Below, piece after piece: positions 9,571 to 21,907 of a stretch of DNA of 64,000 nt (position 1 is its first letter; each line of letters starts with the position of its first letter). A program made the position numbers and the translations under genes. This DNA is from Cryptomeria japonica (taxonomy: Eukaryota; Streptophyta; Pinopsida; Cupressales; Cupressaceae). Under the pieces are notes generated by a model. The model worked only from the letters and a program-made list of their open reading frames with translations. It did not search any database and was not told where the DNA came from. The stretch is taken from assembly GCF_030272615.1 (NCBI RefSeq), contig NC_081414.1, positions 5,147,501-5,211,500 on the forward strand, in the 5' to 3' direction.

Positions 9571-11705
9571 CATTATTTTTAGCTTATTTGTTTTCAATAT
9601 CCTTTGTAGAGTTTTATTTAACGTTCTATATGGCTTCTTTTTCTTACGAGATATTTTGATCTTAATTTTTTTTTGTTGTAGTTATTTTAGTTTTGCTTTT
9701 TTTCTAACAATAGTTTTACTATATTAGATCTAAAGCTTGGTAAACATATTTTCTTCAATTTTAACTACCTCTTCCTTTTTCTATTTTAAAATTATTGGTA
9801 TCTCCTCAAAGAAGTTTTAAATTAGTTTGATAAATGTTTGTATTGAAGCTAGGATGGATTCTATTACCACCTTTATAATTATAGCTTTATTCTCTATATT
9901 TACTAATTGATACATCTATTTGGTGGTGAGGATGATTCTTCATGTGAATAATGACTTGAATAGAACTTTTGCATCCAACAATTACTCTTCTTTCTCTAAT
10001 GTATCAATTTGTTTAATCTACTCCTATTGCTCTACTTCTTGATTTATTCTGTTTTCCTTTGTGGATTCTTGCTTTCAATTTGTGGTTGCTATCTTTGTCA
10101 AGTCCCATAAAATTTCTTTGACGACAATTTTGTTGTACCTAGCTCTTCTTTTTCTACTTCCACATCTATTTGTGTTGGCCTTGTTGTCTTTGTTGGTACT
10201 ACATTGTACTCTATTTTGGCTTGTTGCTTCCTCTTCGGGTAAGATGTTTCACCTTTCTTTTTCTCACTAACCATCTATAAGGGAACCTAGTAACAAATCA
10301 ATGCCTTTATGTAGTTGAGAAACAAATTATCTAAAATCAAATTACCAAGGTGATATCTAATCAAGACACCATAAAAGACAATACCTTCTAGAATGCATAA
10401 GAAAACTGGGCTCTACACATGTATTCACAAAAAAAATTATAGTTACAAAATATTAAGCGAGTCTACTTAGTAATCCATGAGAATGCCAACACATTTCCTT
10501 TATTGCTTTGAAAATATTCCTTGCAAAAACTTTATAAGGATTTTAAAGTCATCTAGCTAGCTAACTAAATAACACACATAAAAAATGTACACCATACACA
10601 TGTAGACACTCAATGAATGTTGATTTTTCTATTAATCACAATTTTAACTATAAAGGTTGCAAATATTATTACAAATTTCCAAGATAAATCCAAATCATTA
10701 TAATACTAGAATGACAATACCTAGATTTGAAAATTTGAACCCTTTGGTTGTACAACATGATTCTTATATCTTCTATTCTCCTCTCCAATCCAAAATGTTA
10801 TTATCCTTCAAAAAATAAAATACAATTTGCATATATCCTTATGTAGGTCATCCAAAAAGGAAAATCATATAGACTCGAACAAGGGTCTTGGAAATATATG
10901 ATTTCTCATAGCTCTAGGTGGTAGCCATGTTTTTCTTTTAGAGTTCAACCATATTTATAACCCAAATCCTCAAGGAATCATATACAAGTATAAGAAAACA
11001 TGTAAGGAAATTATGAAAATCTTAATATGGGAAATGACACTCTGATCTAAGGTTATGCAAATAATAACTAAGGTTTGGGTGCCATCATTTACCTCTGGAT
11101 CCAAGTTAAAATGCATATCATGTTTTATTGAAGCACCATTGGGATCGATATTTGGTAGATGGAGGGTTTTAATGGCATTGTAGAGTATTTGATGAAAGAA
11201 TTTGTGCCTTATGGACCTTCTTGTAGCTTATTAGTGAAGTATCGACCTTCAAAAAATGAAACACAATTTGCATATATCCTTATGTAGGTCATCCAAAAAA
11301 GGGAAATCATGTAGACTTGGACAAGGGTCTTGGAATTATATATGATTTCTCATAGCTCTAGGTGGTAGCCATGTTTTTCTTTTAGAGTTCAACCATATTT
11401 AAAACCCAAATCCTCAAGGAATCATATATAAGTATAAGAAAACATGCAAGGAAATCACAAAAACATTAATATGGGAATGACACTTTGATATAGGGTTATG
11501 CAAATAATAACTAAGGTTTGGGTGCCATCATTTACCTTTGGATCCATGTTAAAATGCATATCATGTCTTATTGAAGCATCATTGGGTCGATATTTGGTAG
11601 TTGGAGGGTTTTAATAGCATTGCAAAGTATTCGATGAAAGAATTTGTGCCTTATGGAGCTTCCCATAGCTTATTAGTGAAGTATCAACTTACTGCCTGTT
11701 GCCCT
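9571..11705. repeat. Upstream flank R2 of GT61 copy 1, middle piece
   Basis: This non-coding stretch aligns with 56605-57560 of the other duplicate. Shared marks include GATATCTAATCAAGACACCA near 10350 and ACACATGTAGACACTCAAT near 10600. It lies between the gypsy and the Copia insertions. It holds a local tandem duplication (10806-11690) that the other copy lacks. The open frames in it are short and not shared between copies, so I see no gene. Confidence 0.65.
10806..11690. repeat. Tandem duplication, two units of about 440 bp
   Basis: The unit starting CCTTCAAAAAAT at 10806 recurs from about 11246, with high similarity along its whole length to AGTGAAGTATC. The paralogue at 57210-57560 has a single copy. 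The doubling therefore happened after the segmental duplication, or was lost in the other copy. Confidence 0.8.
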
Positions 11706-12972
11706 TGTTAGCAACATCTAGGAAGGAAGACTGAGACAGGGGGGGTGAATCAGTCTTCACTAGAATAACAAACTTAAACACAAAACACAAATATGATAAA
11801 CTGCAGTAATAAGATAGATAAGCAAATTGAAAGCACAACACACAACACCAGGATTTTGACGTGGAAAACCTGGTTAAGGGAAAAACCACGGTGGGAACCT
11901 ACCTATAGTAAGATGATACTCTGTAGTAGTATGTGAAAATATTACAATGGGGAATGCACATGCATTTAGGCACACTGCCTAGAGCTCACTGCTCAAATGA
12001 TAATGGCTCAGAAGGCTACAACCCTCAGGGAACTCTCACTGACTTACATTAAGATTTAGACTACAATCTAGAAGAAATGAACTGAAAGAATAACATCTCC
12101 AAATGCCTGATTACAGCTCCAGTTAAGCACAAATATCTGCTTTGCAACACCAATATCTCCTCAAACTCAAAACTAAAGGATAAATCACTTGTTCGCACAT
12201 AAACCTCTTTCTGGTAATGCAGAATTAACATCAACACCTAAATTACATGAATATATCACCTATATATACAAATCATCAACCTTGATAACAAGGTCGGCTA
12301 AACCCTCAACCCTCAATTATAAAATTACATCACACAATACAAAAATCGACCACCGGACCAATATAATGGTTTACATAGCATAACATGGTCCTAAAACAAA
12401 TTCCCAAATGCACAATGCCACCAGAAATCACGCCAAGATCAATTGCAACATGCTACATCACCAGGAAAACCGTATAACACGAAAAAATCATCATCAGTTC
12501 ATAGAAGCCATCAAAATCTCGCACAATGAACAATGCAGACCATTAAAATAAATAGGACATGACTAGGAAATACCAACAAACATGTTAGAATCATCAGGAA
12601 TAGTTGCACCAACACCACTTATCAAATCTTTATTGGTCAACGTCTAAAAGCTCAAGAACACAACCAATCGACAATTGCCATGAAGAAAGATAATTTGCAG
12701 AGCACCAAATCATGATCCATTTGAAATGAAGATACATAAGACCATCCCAAGCAATATCCCAAAAAAATCAGCACAAAATCTGATCACACATGAATATAAG
12801 AGGATAAACCGAGCTCTACAAAATAATGATCAGCAAAATAAAACAACAAACTGGATCATAAGATCTTCCCAATCAGAAATCACCAGACCAATACACAAGA
12901 ATATGTTGACATCAATGACAACGACATATCCTAACAACAACAATGACCAACAATATCCAACAATATCCAACA
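11706..12972 (-). repeat. 3' LTR of the Copia element
   Basis: This repeat of about 1.27 kb begins on the plus strand TGTTAGCAACATC and ends CCAACAATATCCAACA. It matches 17535-18807 along its length. It contains the conserved block GGAAAAACCACGGTGGGAAC near 11880. Small plus-strand open frames inside it (for example near 12189 and 12726) are LTR sequence and not genes. Confidence 0.9.
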
Positions 12973-12973
12973 A

Positions 12974-12986
12974 TCTCCCCCTTTGG
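12974..12986 (-). other. Polypurine tract of the Copia element
   Basis: The minus strand reads AAAGGGGGAGA directly before the 3' LTR. This is the expected position and composition of the plus-strand primer for reverse transcription. Confidence 0.75.
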
Positions 12987-13433
12987 CATCGATGGCAACA
13001 TATGAATGTGAAAAACAATCAATTCAAAGAAAGAAGATATCTCCAACAAACTCCAATAGACTCCCCCTAAGATCAGGACATATAAAGCATTTGTCACATG
13101 ATCTCTCTCCCCCTTTGACAACAATACCAAAGAACAAAAAACCAAAATCACTCCCTTAGAATATGAAACATGAATCTCTCTCCCCAAAACACAGACAAGT
13201 CCAGTAGAGGAGTAACACCAACTCACCAATCCAGATAAAAGGATAAGACTTGTGAAGTCCACTGGATTGATGCAACTCAATGCATCTTGTTCTCATCAAG
13301 AGGGGTGGATACCCCTAACTTGTCTCTCAAATAGATAAATGTATCTGTAGGAAAAGGCTTAGTGAAAATATCAACTATTTGTTCCTTTGCAGATACATAC
13401 TCCAATTTCAATTCTCTTCACTGACTTGCTCTC

Positions 13434-15122
13434 TCAAGTAGTGATATTTGATTGACACAACTTAGTCTTTGAATGTTGCATCAAATTCTTTGACATGTTA
13501 ATAGCATTGGAATTATCATAGTATATAAAAGTAGGCTCATCATGGATAACTCTGTTATCTTTCAACATTTTCTTCATCCATACTACCTGAGTGCAATTAC
13601 TAGAAGCAAAAATGTATTCAACTTCAACAGTAGATAAGGATACTGAATCTTTCTTCTTGCTAGCCCATGAAACCAACTTCTTACCCAAAATGAATGCTCC
13701 ATCGGTAGTACTCTTCCGGTCATCAACATCACCAACCCAATCAACATCAGTGTAAGCACATAGCATGAAATCGTCATTCCTTGGATACCATAAACCATAG
13801 TCCACAGTTCCCTTCAAGTATTTGAATATCCTCTTCACAACAGTGACAAGACTCTCTTTCGGATCAACTTAATATCTAGAAGCCATGCATACAACATGCA
13901 TAATTTCGAACCAAGTCTGAGTAAGATACATCAATCCTCCAACCATAGATCTGTACAAACTCTGATTAGCTTTCAAAGATTCGTCATTCTTAGATAATTT
14001 ACAACTAGTCATCATAGGAGTCCCAACAGGTTTGGAGTCATCTATCCCAAACTTCTTCAACAATTCCTTCACATACTTAGTTTGAGATATGAATATACCT
14101 TTTCTAGTCTATGAAATTTGCAAACCTAAGAAAAATTTCATTTCACCAATCATAGACATCTCAAATTCTTTCTTCATATCACCGACAAACTTCTTGCTCA
14201 AGTCATCATCACCTCCAAAGATAATATCATCAACAGTGACTTCAATAATCAGGATGTTATCATTTTTAATCTTTAAATATAGATTATTGTCAGCAACACC
14301 TTTACTAAATTCCAATTTCAATAAATATTTATCTAGTCTAGCATACCGGGCTCTAGGGGCTTGTTTCAATCCATAAAGAGCTTTCTTCAGTTTGCATACC
14401 ATGTCTCCATCATCTAATAATGAAAATCCATCAGGTTGCTCAATCTAAACTTCTTCCTCAAGATCACCATTCAAAAAGGCAGATTTGACATCTATTTGAT
14501 ATACCTTGAAATCTCTATAAGCAACATAAGCAAGAAACAATCTAACATCTTCAAGTCTGGAAACCAGAGCAAAAGTCTCCTCATAATCATTTCCTTCTTT
14601 ATAAGAATACCCTTTGCAAACCAGTCTAGCTTTATTTCTGACAACTTCATCGGCTTCATTCAATTTGTTCTTGAACACCCATTTAGTACCAATAACATTT
14701 TTATCCTTAGGTCTAGGCACAAGTTCCCAAGTATTATTCTTCTCAATCTGATCTAGTTCTTCTTCCATAGCTCTCATCCAATTTTCATCGTTGCAAGCTT
14801 CAACAACATCTTTAGGTTCAACTTTAGAAATCAAACATACTTCTTCAACAACTAACCTTTTTCTAGTCATTACACCTTTATTCTTATCACCAATGATCCG
14901 ATTTTCAAAATGATTCAGTCTTACATAGCTCAGAGTCTTCTGATTGTTCTGATTATCAAGTTCCTGCACTCCTTCACCAACAACATCAACATCCGGGTTA
15001 ATTGTTGCTATCGAATCATTCTGCTTAGGTTCTTCAGTCTGAATAGGCGTTAAAAAAATATGCTGAACATCATCATAACCACATGCTTTGATCTCTTTTC
15101 CAAGGTTCTCATCCACCTTCAC
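13434..15122 (-). mobile_element. Reverse transcriptase and RNase H region of the Copia element
   Basis: The minus strand shows the Copia RT blocks in order. [20 protein letters not shown] and [11 protein letters not shown] lie near 14640-14790, [18 protein letters not shown] near 14450-14510, LKKALYGLKQAPRAR near 14340-14400 and FFLGLQI near 14110. RNase H follows, with the YTDVDWVGD and STVEVEY motifs (13434-13838). This is the catalytic heart that would copy element RNA into DNA. It is broken. Confidence 0.9.
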
Positions 15123-15125
15123 ATT

Positions 15126-16030
15126 TTAACTTTCCACTATCTTCCTTAGTCTGTTGTTGTAGCACTGATAGGCTTTTCTCTTTGTAGAATATCCCAAGAA
15201 AATTCCTTCATCACTTCTAGCATCAAAATTTCCTATAGCCTCATCTTTGTTGATATAACATTTGCTACCAAATACTCTGAAATTTCTCAGAGTAGGAACA
15301 TGACCAAACCATAGCTCATAAGGGGTCTTATCGATATCACATTTTATGTGAACTCTATTGAATGTGTTAAAAACAGTGCTAGTGGCTTCTTTCCAGTATA
15401 TCTTCAGAACATTTCCTTCAATGAGCATAGTCCTTGCAACATCCAAGACATATCTGTTCTTCTTCTCAACAACTCCATTCTGCTGAAGGGTTCCAGGAGT
15501 AGATAATTGTCTTCTAATCCCATGGTTCTCAAAGAATGAATTGAACTCACCAGAACAAAATTCTCCACCTCTATCAGATCTCAGACACTTCACCTTCAAT
15601 CTAGACTCAGTCTCAACCTTTACTTTTAATATCTTGAACTTGTCCAATGCTTACAATTTCTCCTTCAAAAATACAACCCACATCATCCTAGAATAATCAT
15701 CAATTAGTAGCATAAAATATTTATCACCCTGCACAATTCTAACATTTGTAGGTCTACATAGGTCAGTATGAACAAGATCTAGCAATCCTTATGATGTATA
15801 CTGTTTATTTTTGAAATAAATCCTTGTTTGCTTACCCAACTGACATTCCTTACATGCCGGATTAGCAGGCTTGATAATCTTAGGCATATCTCTAACAACA
15901 TGTGTATAACTGATCTTAATCATTGAATCAAAATTTACATGACACATTTTCCTATGTCACAACCAACTCTCATCAATCTGAGCAATCAAACAACTTTTCT
16001 CACCAACATTCAAATGAAAAATGTTATCTT
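15126..16030 (-). mobile_element. Integrase region of the Copia element
   Basis: The translation at 15126-15647 contains LRSDRGGEFCSGEF and QQNGVVEKKNR, the second Asp and the Glu of the DDE core, followed by the GKOL-type stretch ending FRVFGSKCYI and GIFLGYS. The upstream part, to about 16030, holds the His/Cys zinc region and the first Asp, in less open text. Confidence 0.85.
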
Positions 16031-16097
16031 AAGTCTTAGTTCCAGATGCAATATCTATACCAGAGGCATTTAAGATTTTGCATTTTCCATCCTTGAA

Positions 16098-16616
16098 TTA
16101 TAGATCATAACCTTTATCAACCATTTGTCCAACACTCAAAATATTATGCTTCAAACCTTCAACATACAAGACATCATCAGTGTTATGCTTACCATCAAAA
16201 GAAATATAACCTCTCACATGGATCACACAAGCTTTGTCATCTCCAAATCTAACTATTCCACCATCATATATTTCCATACTCACAAATTTTCTTTTATCAC
16301 CGGTCATATGATGTGAACAACCACTATCAATTACCCATTCATCTTTCTCTTCAACTTTAGCAGCTAAAGCTTTCTCCCCAATAGTACAACTAGTGGAATC
16401 AACAGGTACAGGTCCATCTTCCTTAATGGTAAGAAATACAACTTCATCTCCTTCTGATTCTTCATCTGTAATACCTTCATCAACAACACAGTAACAATTC
16501 TTCTGATTTCTATACTTCCAGTTAGGCTTGTAAGGTTTATCATACTTCTCATGCTTTTCATATCTATCATTCCTATCATGCTTATCAGACTTATCATGCC
16601 TATCATACTTAGCCAT
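16098..16616 (-). mobile_element. Protease and pre-integrase region of the Copia element
   Basis: WVIDSGCSHHMTGDK gives the D-S-G retropepsin motif. DDVLYVEGLKHNILSVGQM is the hallmark of the Copia gag-pre-integrase boundary. A Lys/Asp/His-rich, tandemly repetitive stretch (KYDRHDKSDKHDRNDRYEKH) lies at the start, just after the gag zinc knuckle. Confidence 0.88.
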
Positions 16617-16619
16617 TCT

Positions 16620-17475
16620 CTATGGGCATCTAGAAGAAAAATGTCCTATCTTATTACAAGAGAAACATTTCAAAGGCAACATTCCATCATACTTATCGAC
16701 ACCTTTAGGTAATCTCCAAGCAATCAATGCTTCAAGTTCATCTAGCTCCCTTTCTTGCTCTTCCATCTCTCTTGTCTCTCTTTCATATCTAGATATCCTG
16801 CATTCATCGAGATCATATTTTTGCTTACTGGATACAGATGTAGATGCTCTAAATGTTGTTTTAGACTTTCCACGTGATTCTCCAAACTTACTCAACTCAA
16901 ATGCAGCAAGCTTTCCAACCATCATATCTCTTATTATTGTAGTCACACTTTGGATCTCATCAATAGCAACAACCTTATGTTTATAGGTAGGAGGCAAAGA
17001 TATCAACACCTTAGCAACAATTTCATCTTCCTCACTGGTTCCACCGACACATCTGATACCTGGGACAAGGTCATTCACCTTAGCCATGAAAGAGTATATG
17101 TTATCATCATCTCCCATCTTTAATGTCTCATACTTTCCTTTCAAACTCAACAACTTAGAAAGCTTCACCTGTTTATCACCTTCAACAGAATCTCAAGCTT
17201 CACCCAGATCTCATGTGCGGTTTGTAGTCCCATTACATTTGTCATCTCAGAATCAGTCAGAGCACTAAGCAATGTTTCCTTTGCTCTAATATTATGTTCA
17301 ACTTCCTTGATCTCATAAGGAGTAGACGGTCCATTCAGAGGAACAATGTAGGCATTCTTTGTAATCTTCCAATAATCTTCACCAACAAGTGCACTTCCAT
17401 CTGGTCCTTCCATATAGCGTAGTTACTTCCATCAAATCTGAGATTGTCCTTCTTAAAGATAACACCTTGAGATGC
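16620..17475 (-). mobile_element. gag region of the Copia element
   Basis: The Copia-type gag (UBN2/DUF4219-like) has YEIKEVEHNIRAKETLLSAL, LQTAHEIWVKLE and LKGKYETLKMGDDDNI. It ends with the zinc knuckle CFSCNKIGHFSSRC near 16625-16670. It would form the particle that houses element RNA. It begins shortly inside the 5' LTR after the primer site. Confidence 0.88.
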
Positions 17476-17521
17476 CATCCCTGATCTCCTCAAGTGATTA
17501 AGCTTCTACCAGAGGATCTAG

Positions 17522-17534
17522 CTCTGATACCAAT
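17522..17534 (-). other. Primer-binding site of the Copia element
   Basis: The minus strand reads TTGGTATCAGAGC immediately after the 5' LTR. TGGTATCAGAGC is complementary to the 3' end of initiator tRNA-Met, the usual primer of plant Copia elements. Confidence 0.85.
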
Positions 17535-18807
17535 TGTTAGTAGCAACTAGAAAGGAAGACTGAGAGGGGGGGGGGTGAATCAGTCTTCACTGGAATACCA
17601 AACTTAAACACAAAACATAAAAACAAAACATAGATCTGATAAACTGCAGTAATAAGACATATAAGAAAATTGAAAGCACAACACACAACACAACATGATT
17701 TTGATGTGGAAAACCCAGTTAAAGGAAAAACCATGGTGGGAACCTACCCACAGTAAAATGATACTTTGCAGTAGTATGTGAAAATATTATAATGGGCAAT
17801 GCACATGCATTCAGGCACACTACCTAGAGCTCACTGCTCAAATGACAATGGCCCGAAAAGGCTACAACCCTCAGGGAAGTCTCACTGACTTACAATAAGA
17901 TTTAGACTATAATCCAGAAGAAATGAACTAAAAGAATAAAATCTCCAAATGCCTGATTACAGTTCCAGTTAAGCGCATATGTCTGCTCTGCAATACCAAT
18001 CTCTCCTCAAACTCAACATCGAAGGATAAATCACTTATTCAAACATAAACCTCTTTCTGATAATGTAGACTTAACATCGACACCTAAATTCCATGAATAT
18101 ATCACCTATATATACAAATCATCAACCTTGATAACAAGGTCGGCTGAACCCTCAACCCTCAATTACAAAATTACATCACACGATACAAAGATCAACCACC
18201 GGACCAATATAATGGTTTATATAGCATAACATGGTCCTAAAACAAATTCCCAAATGCACAACACCACCCAAAATCATGCCAAGATCAACCGCAACACGCT
18301 ACACCACTAGGAAAAATGCATAACACGAAAATCATCACCGGTTCATAGAAACCATCAGAAGCTCACACAACGATCAATGCAGATCATTTAAATAAATAGG
18401 ACATGACTAGGAAACACTAGAAAATGCGTTAGAATCATCAAGAACAACTACACCAACACCACTTATCAAATCTTCATCGGTCAACATCTGAAAGCTCAAG
18501 AACACAACCAATCAACAACTGTCACAAATAAAGATAACTTGCGGAGCACCAAATCATGATCCATTTGAAAGAAAGATACACAAGACCACCCCAAGCAATA
18601 TCCCAAAAACTCAGCACAAGATCTGATCACACCAGAATATATTGGAGGATAAACCGAGCTCTGTAAAACATTGATCAACAAAACAAAATAACTACCTGGA
18701 TCATAAGATCTTCCCAATCAGTAATCACCAAAGCAATACATAAGAATATGATGACATCAATGACAATAACATATTCTAGCAACAACAATGACCAACAATA
18801 TCCAATA
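17535..18807 (-). repeat. 5' LTR of the Copia element
   Basis: On the plus strand it starts TGTTAGTAGCAACTAG and ends near ATATCCAATA at 18807, followed by the target-site copy GCCCC. It matches 11706-12972 at roughly 91% by eye, with a few small indels. The terminal bases at 18807 are uncertain by two bases. Confidence 0.88.
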
Positions 18808-19080
18808 GCCCCAACCATCAGTCTTAAGACACAATCATTAAAATTCTTGAGACCTTGATTTAAGACCTTTACCATTAGGCATTGAGCCTTAAGCCTACCA
18901 CATGTTGCATACTAATCAGGCTAGGAAGATCATGAAAAATTTGGATGTCCTAATGAGACAATTTTTAATCTGACATTAAACATCGAGATTCCATTGACAC
19001 AAATGCTAATGAGGAAGAGGAGGATGAAAGATGTTGAAAGTATGACCTATGATGATGTCATCAATATGAGGTGAATTGGG
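18808..19080. repeat. Upstream flank R2 of GT61 copy 1, right piece
   Basis: This stretch continues the duplicated segment past the Copia element. CTAGGAAGATCATGAAAA near 18922 and GAGGAAGAGGAGG near 19011 match 57585-57600 and 57678-57692. Similarity stops near 19080, the right end of the segmental duplication. Confidence 0.7.
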
Positions 19081-20759
19081 GTGAAATCATCAAGATGATA
19101 AGATGCAGTGGATGACACTAATATAACCTTAGCAAATGAAGGGTGAATATTAGGAAATCAAGGATGTAAAGGAAGGTTTGGAAACAATTGGGCAAGCTCA
19201 AAATTATGAAAGGCCAACAAAACAGTACTTAGTCAAATCACAAGGCCTTATGTTTTAAACTTTAGGGATCAAGAGAAACTCATGTACGTGCTAAAAGTGA
19301 CATGAAAGCAAGGGAGGTGCTGAAAGATAAAAAGTATGGAAGAACACTTAATAATTTCAAGAACTTTAACATTTGGATTGAGGAGTGGGAGATACATTAG
19401 AGAGGCAAAAGATTAGGGGAAACCCTAATGGTCCAAAAAATTGATAACTTGATACTTAGATGCACTTGCAAACAAACAAGTCAAGATGTCAAGGTTTAGA
19501 GGAAAAGCATGATGGAAGGAACAAAAAACCTCTAAAGGCTTGACAACACAAACACTAAGTCAATTTTTTATTCTTTCAACTTAGGTCACTAACTAAAACA
19601 TGAAATAAGAGATCAAACAACATCCAAACACACATAATTAAGCATGATCGATCCATTTAATTTTTTTAAGATCAATTATAAACCTAAGCTAATCAAAAGA
19701 AAAATGTAAACGTATAGAGCAAAATAGGGTAAAATGAGACAAAAAAATGGGTTGCCAACATGATCACCACCTAAGTTGTGATCATTTATTTAGAGATTTG
19801 TAATTCATTCTTGATCCAACATCAAAATAACCAAGAAGTGCGAAACTTGACCATAAACAAGACAATATCTAGACACTTGAGAATAATACAAAGGATCAAG
19901 CTAATCAAATAGTGAAACATGACCTCCTAAAGAAAAACTCAATCATCAAAGGACTAAGTAGGATTGAAGACTTGATAAAGCTAGAAAGGGGGTTCTCATT
20001 TTACTTAGGTGAAATGGGGCATGCTATGTGAGCCACAACACACACCCTAAGTTAAATTTAAAATAAGAATTAGGCATATACAATATTTTTACTTGAAGTC
20101 AACTTCCACTTGTCTCTATTGGTCTCAAACTATAAGCCAATTTTAATTTAAGCCACATTGACCAAGAAACCTTCCAAATGATAATTAAGTTATTCCATCT
20201 TAGTATTTACATAAAATTTCAATGAACTCTAGTAAACTTTGAAAATACATGATGATACTCCTTTCAATAATTATGCTTCCAAGAAATTATGGTACCAGTG
20301 ACTTTTACCTCATCTTCTAATGGTTCAAAAGCTAAAATAACAAGTAGTCTTTTTAGTCTCCCAAATTTATCTAAGGTAAGTATTTTTAAGGAGTGTGGAA
20401 AGTGGTTGTGGAGCTCAAGGTTGCCCATTTTACTTAGTATTTCCTTTCCTAAGGCCTTCCTATTGCCACTTATTTAATACATCTTGACATATTTTATCCA
20501 ATATGTCCATTTTGTGAGTAATTGGAAACCCTTCTATATCTTTTCTAGTTTTGATTTTGTGTTCAAAATGCCTAGCAATGGATCCATCATTTTTTCTAGC
20601 TTTTTAGGCATGAAGCCTTTACTTGGAAGAGTGTCCTTTTCATTAATGGGTCCAAGATTTCCATAGAGTTCTCCTAGTTATGGCATATTTTTTTAATATA
20701 AAAAATTATTTTTATACTTGAAAAGATAAAAATTCCATATTTTTTCTCATTCTATTTTG
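19081..20759. other. Intergenic stretch, no supported gene
   Basis: This DNA is A-rich, with no repeat shared elsewhere in the window that I could find. On the minus strand between about 20690 and 20280 the translation stays protein-like for long spans, for example GELYGNLGPINEKDTLPSKG and GKEILSKMGNLELHNHFPHS, interrupted by stops. I do not recognise it. It may be the relic of an unidentified gene or element. Confidence 0.4.
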
Positions 20760-21315
20760 GATACTAATTTTAATATTCACTCCATATTATTGGCAATTTC
20801 CAATGTGCTCATGCTGGCTCAAGTCCAAGCTCATAAAAATATCAAGGAAATTCCCTTGTTATTCCCTTGCTATTGTCATGTCAAGGTTTATTTAGACTAG
20901 CTTAGGATGATTCTGAGAAGAAAAAAAATGTTTTTCTTACTAGTCGGGAATCCATGGATGAGGCAAAGATCTACTGGGTTTAGGGTGTGATAACCTTGGC
21001 AGGGAAGATCCTCTTTTTGCCCTCGACATTGCAGTTGCCCTTGCTAATTAATTATAATGGTTTTCTTTTTTGTTTGTTAAACTAGTGACTTGATTGGTTG
21101 TTTCCCTTGTATAACCATGCTCTTATTCTTTGCGTGGCTATTTTGTTTTGGGAGGTACATGCCTTTATTATTTCTCGACTTTATCGATTTAGCTGTAAGA
21201 TGTAATTTCATAACACTCGTATTTAAAAAAATATGACTATACATTTTTACTAATAAAATTATGATATTTTTTAATATTAGTTTTTTATACCATTGTTATT
21301 ATCTTAACTCAATTA
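20760..21315 (+). repeat. Dispersed repeat R1, copy C (internally deleted)
   Basis: It starts with TCCATATTATTGGCAATTTCC and jumps, near 20836, from the left end of the family to the part beginning AATATCAAGGAAATTCCC. About 290 bp present in copy B are missing. It follows the family to about 21315 and stops before the 5S-like module. It lies only 600 bp from copy B, in the same orientation. Confidence 0.7.
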
Positions 21316-21907
21316 TTTAAATAAGAGATATTAGAATTCCATAGTCTATTGTCATGACTAGAATAATTTTTCGAGATTACACTGTGTAAGATTTTGCATG
21401 CACATCAAAGTTTTGAATCACACTTTGTGATCCATCATCAGAATGAGAGTGAGAGAGTTGTAGGAGTAAAATGAGAGAATTGCAAACCAACATAGATTAA
21501 AAAGGGGAGGGGGGAGGGTGGAGAAAGAGGGGAGAGGGTAGGACAAGGTTCAAGAGTGATGAAAAGAACCAAGACCAAAAAGAAGGAAAAATTAAGGAAA
21601 GAAACCAAATCAAAGATTTTTGAAAACATACAAAAGTATAAAAAAGTCTATAAAAATAATGTTAAGTACTTATATTCCTCTATAAATTAAAAGAAAGTCT
21701 AGGAATAGGTAATCATACATGGAAAATGAAAAATAAATTATAATGATTAAGCTATATGCCTTAATGAAAAATATAAAAATAAACTTAACAAAAAATAGTT
21801 AAATTTAAAACAATAAAGCTAACAAAATATTAAAAAGAAAATATAAACAAACGAACTAGAAATAAAACTAAGGAATAAAATTAAAAAATAAACACACAAG
21901 CCACTAA
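21316..21907. other. A-rich spacer with a purine tract, no gene
   Basis: This spacer between R1 copies C and B contains a G/A-only stretch near 21500-21540 (AGGGGAGGGGGGAGGG and similar) and otherwise A-rich text. No reading frame is convincing. Confidence 0.5.

Larger units (their letters stand above)
11706..18807 (-). mobile_element. Full-length Ty1/Copia LTR retrotransposon, 7.1 kb
   Basis: Two direct LTRs (11706-12972 and 17535-18807) enclose a minus-strand gag-pol in the Copia order: gag, zinc knuckle, protease, integrase, reverse transcriptase, RNase H. A TGGTATCAGAGC primer-binding site and a purine tract sit just inside the LTRs. The flanks GCCCT and GCCCC are a 4-of-5 target-site duplication, and the target DNA on both sides matches one continuous stretch at 57540-57620. 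Frames are broken in several places, so it is a fossil. LTR divergence is near 9% by eye, so it is clearly older than the Tat element. Confidence 0.92.

Noticed and set aside
12726-13280. Open frames of 114 and 122 codons on opposite strands
   Set aside because: They lie in the Copia LTR and adjoining untranslated region, and the matching part of the other LTR does not keep them open.
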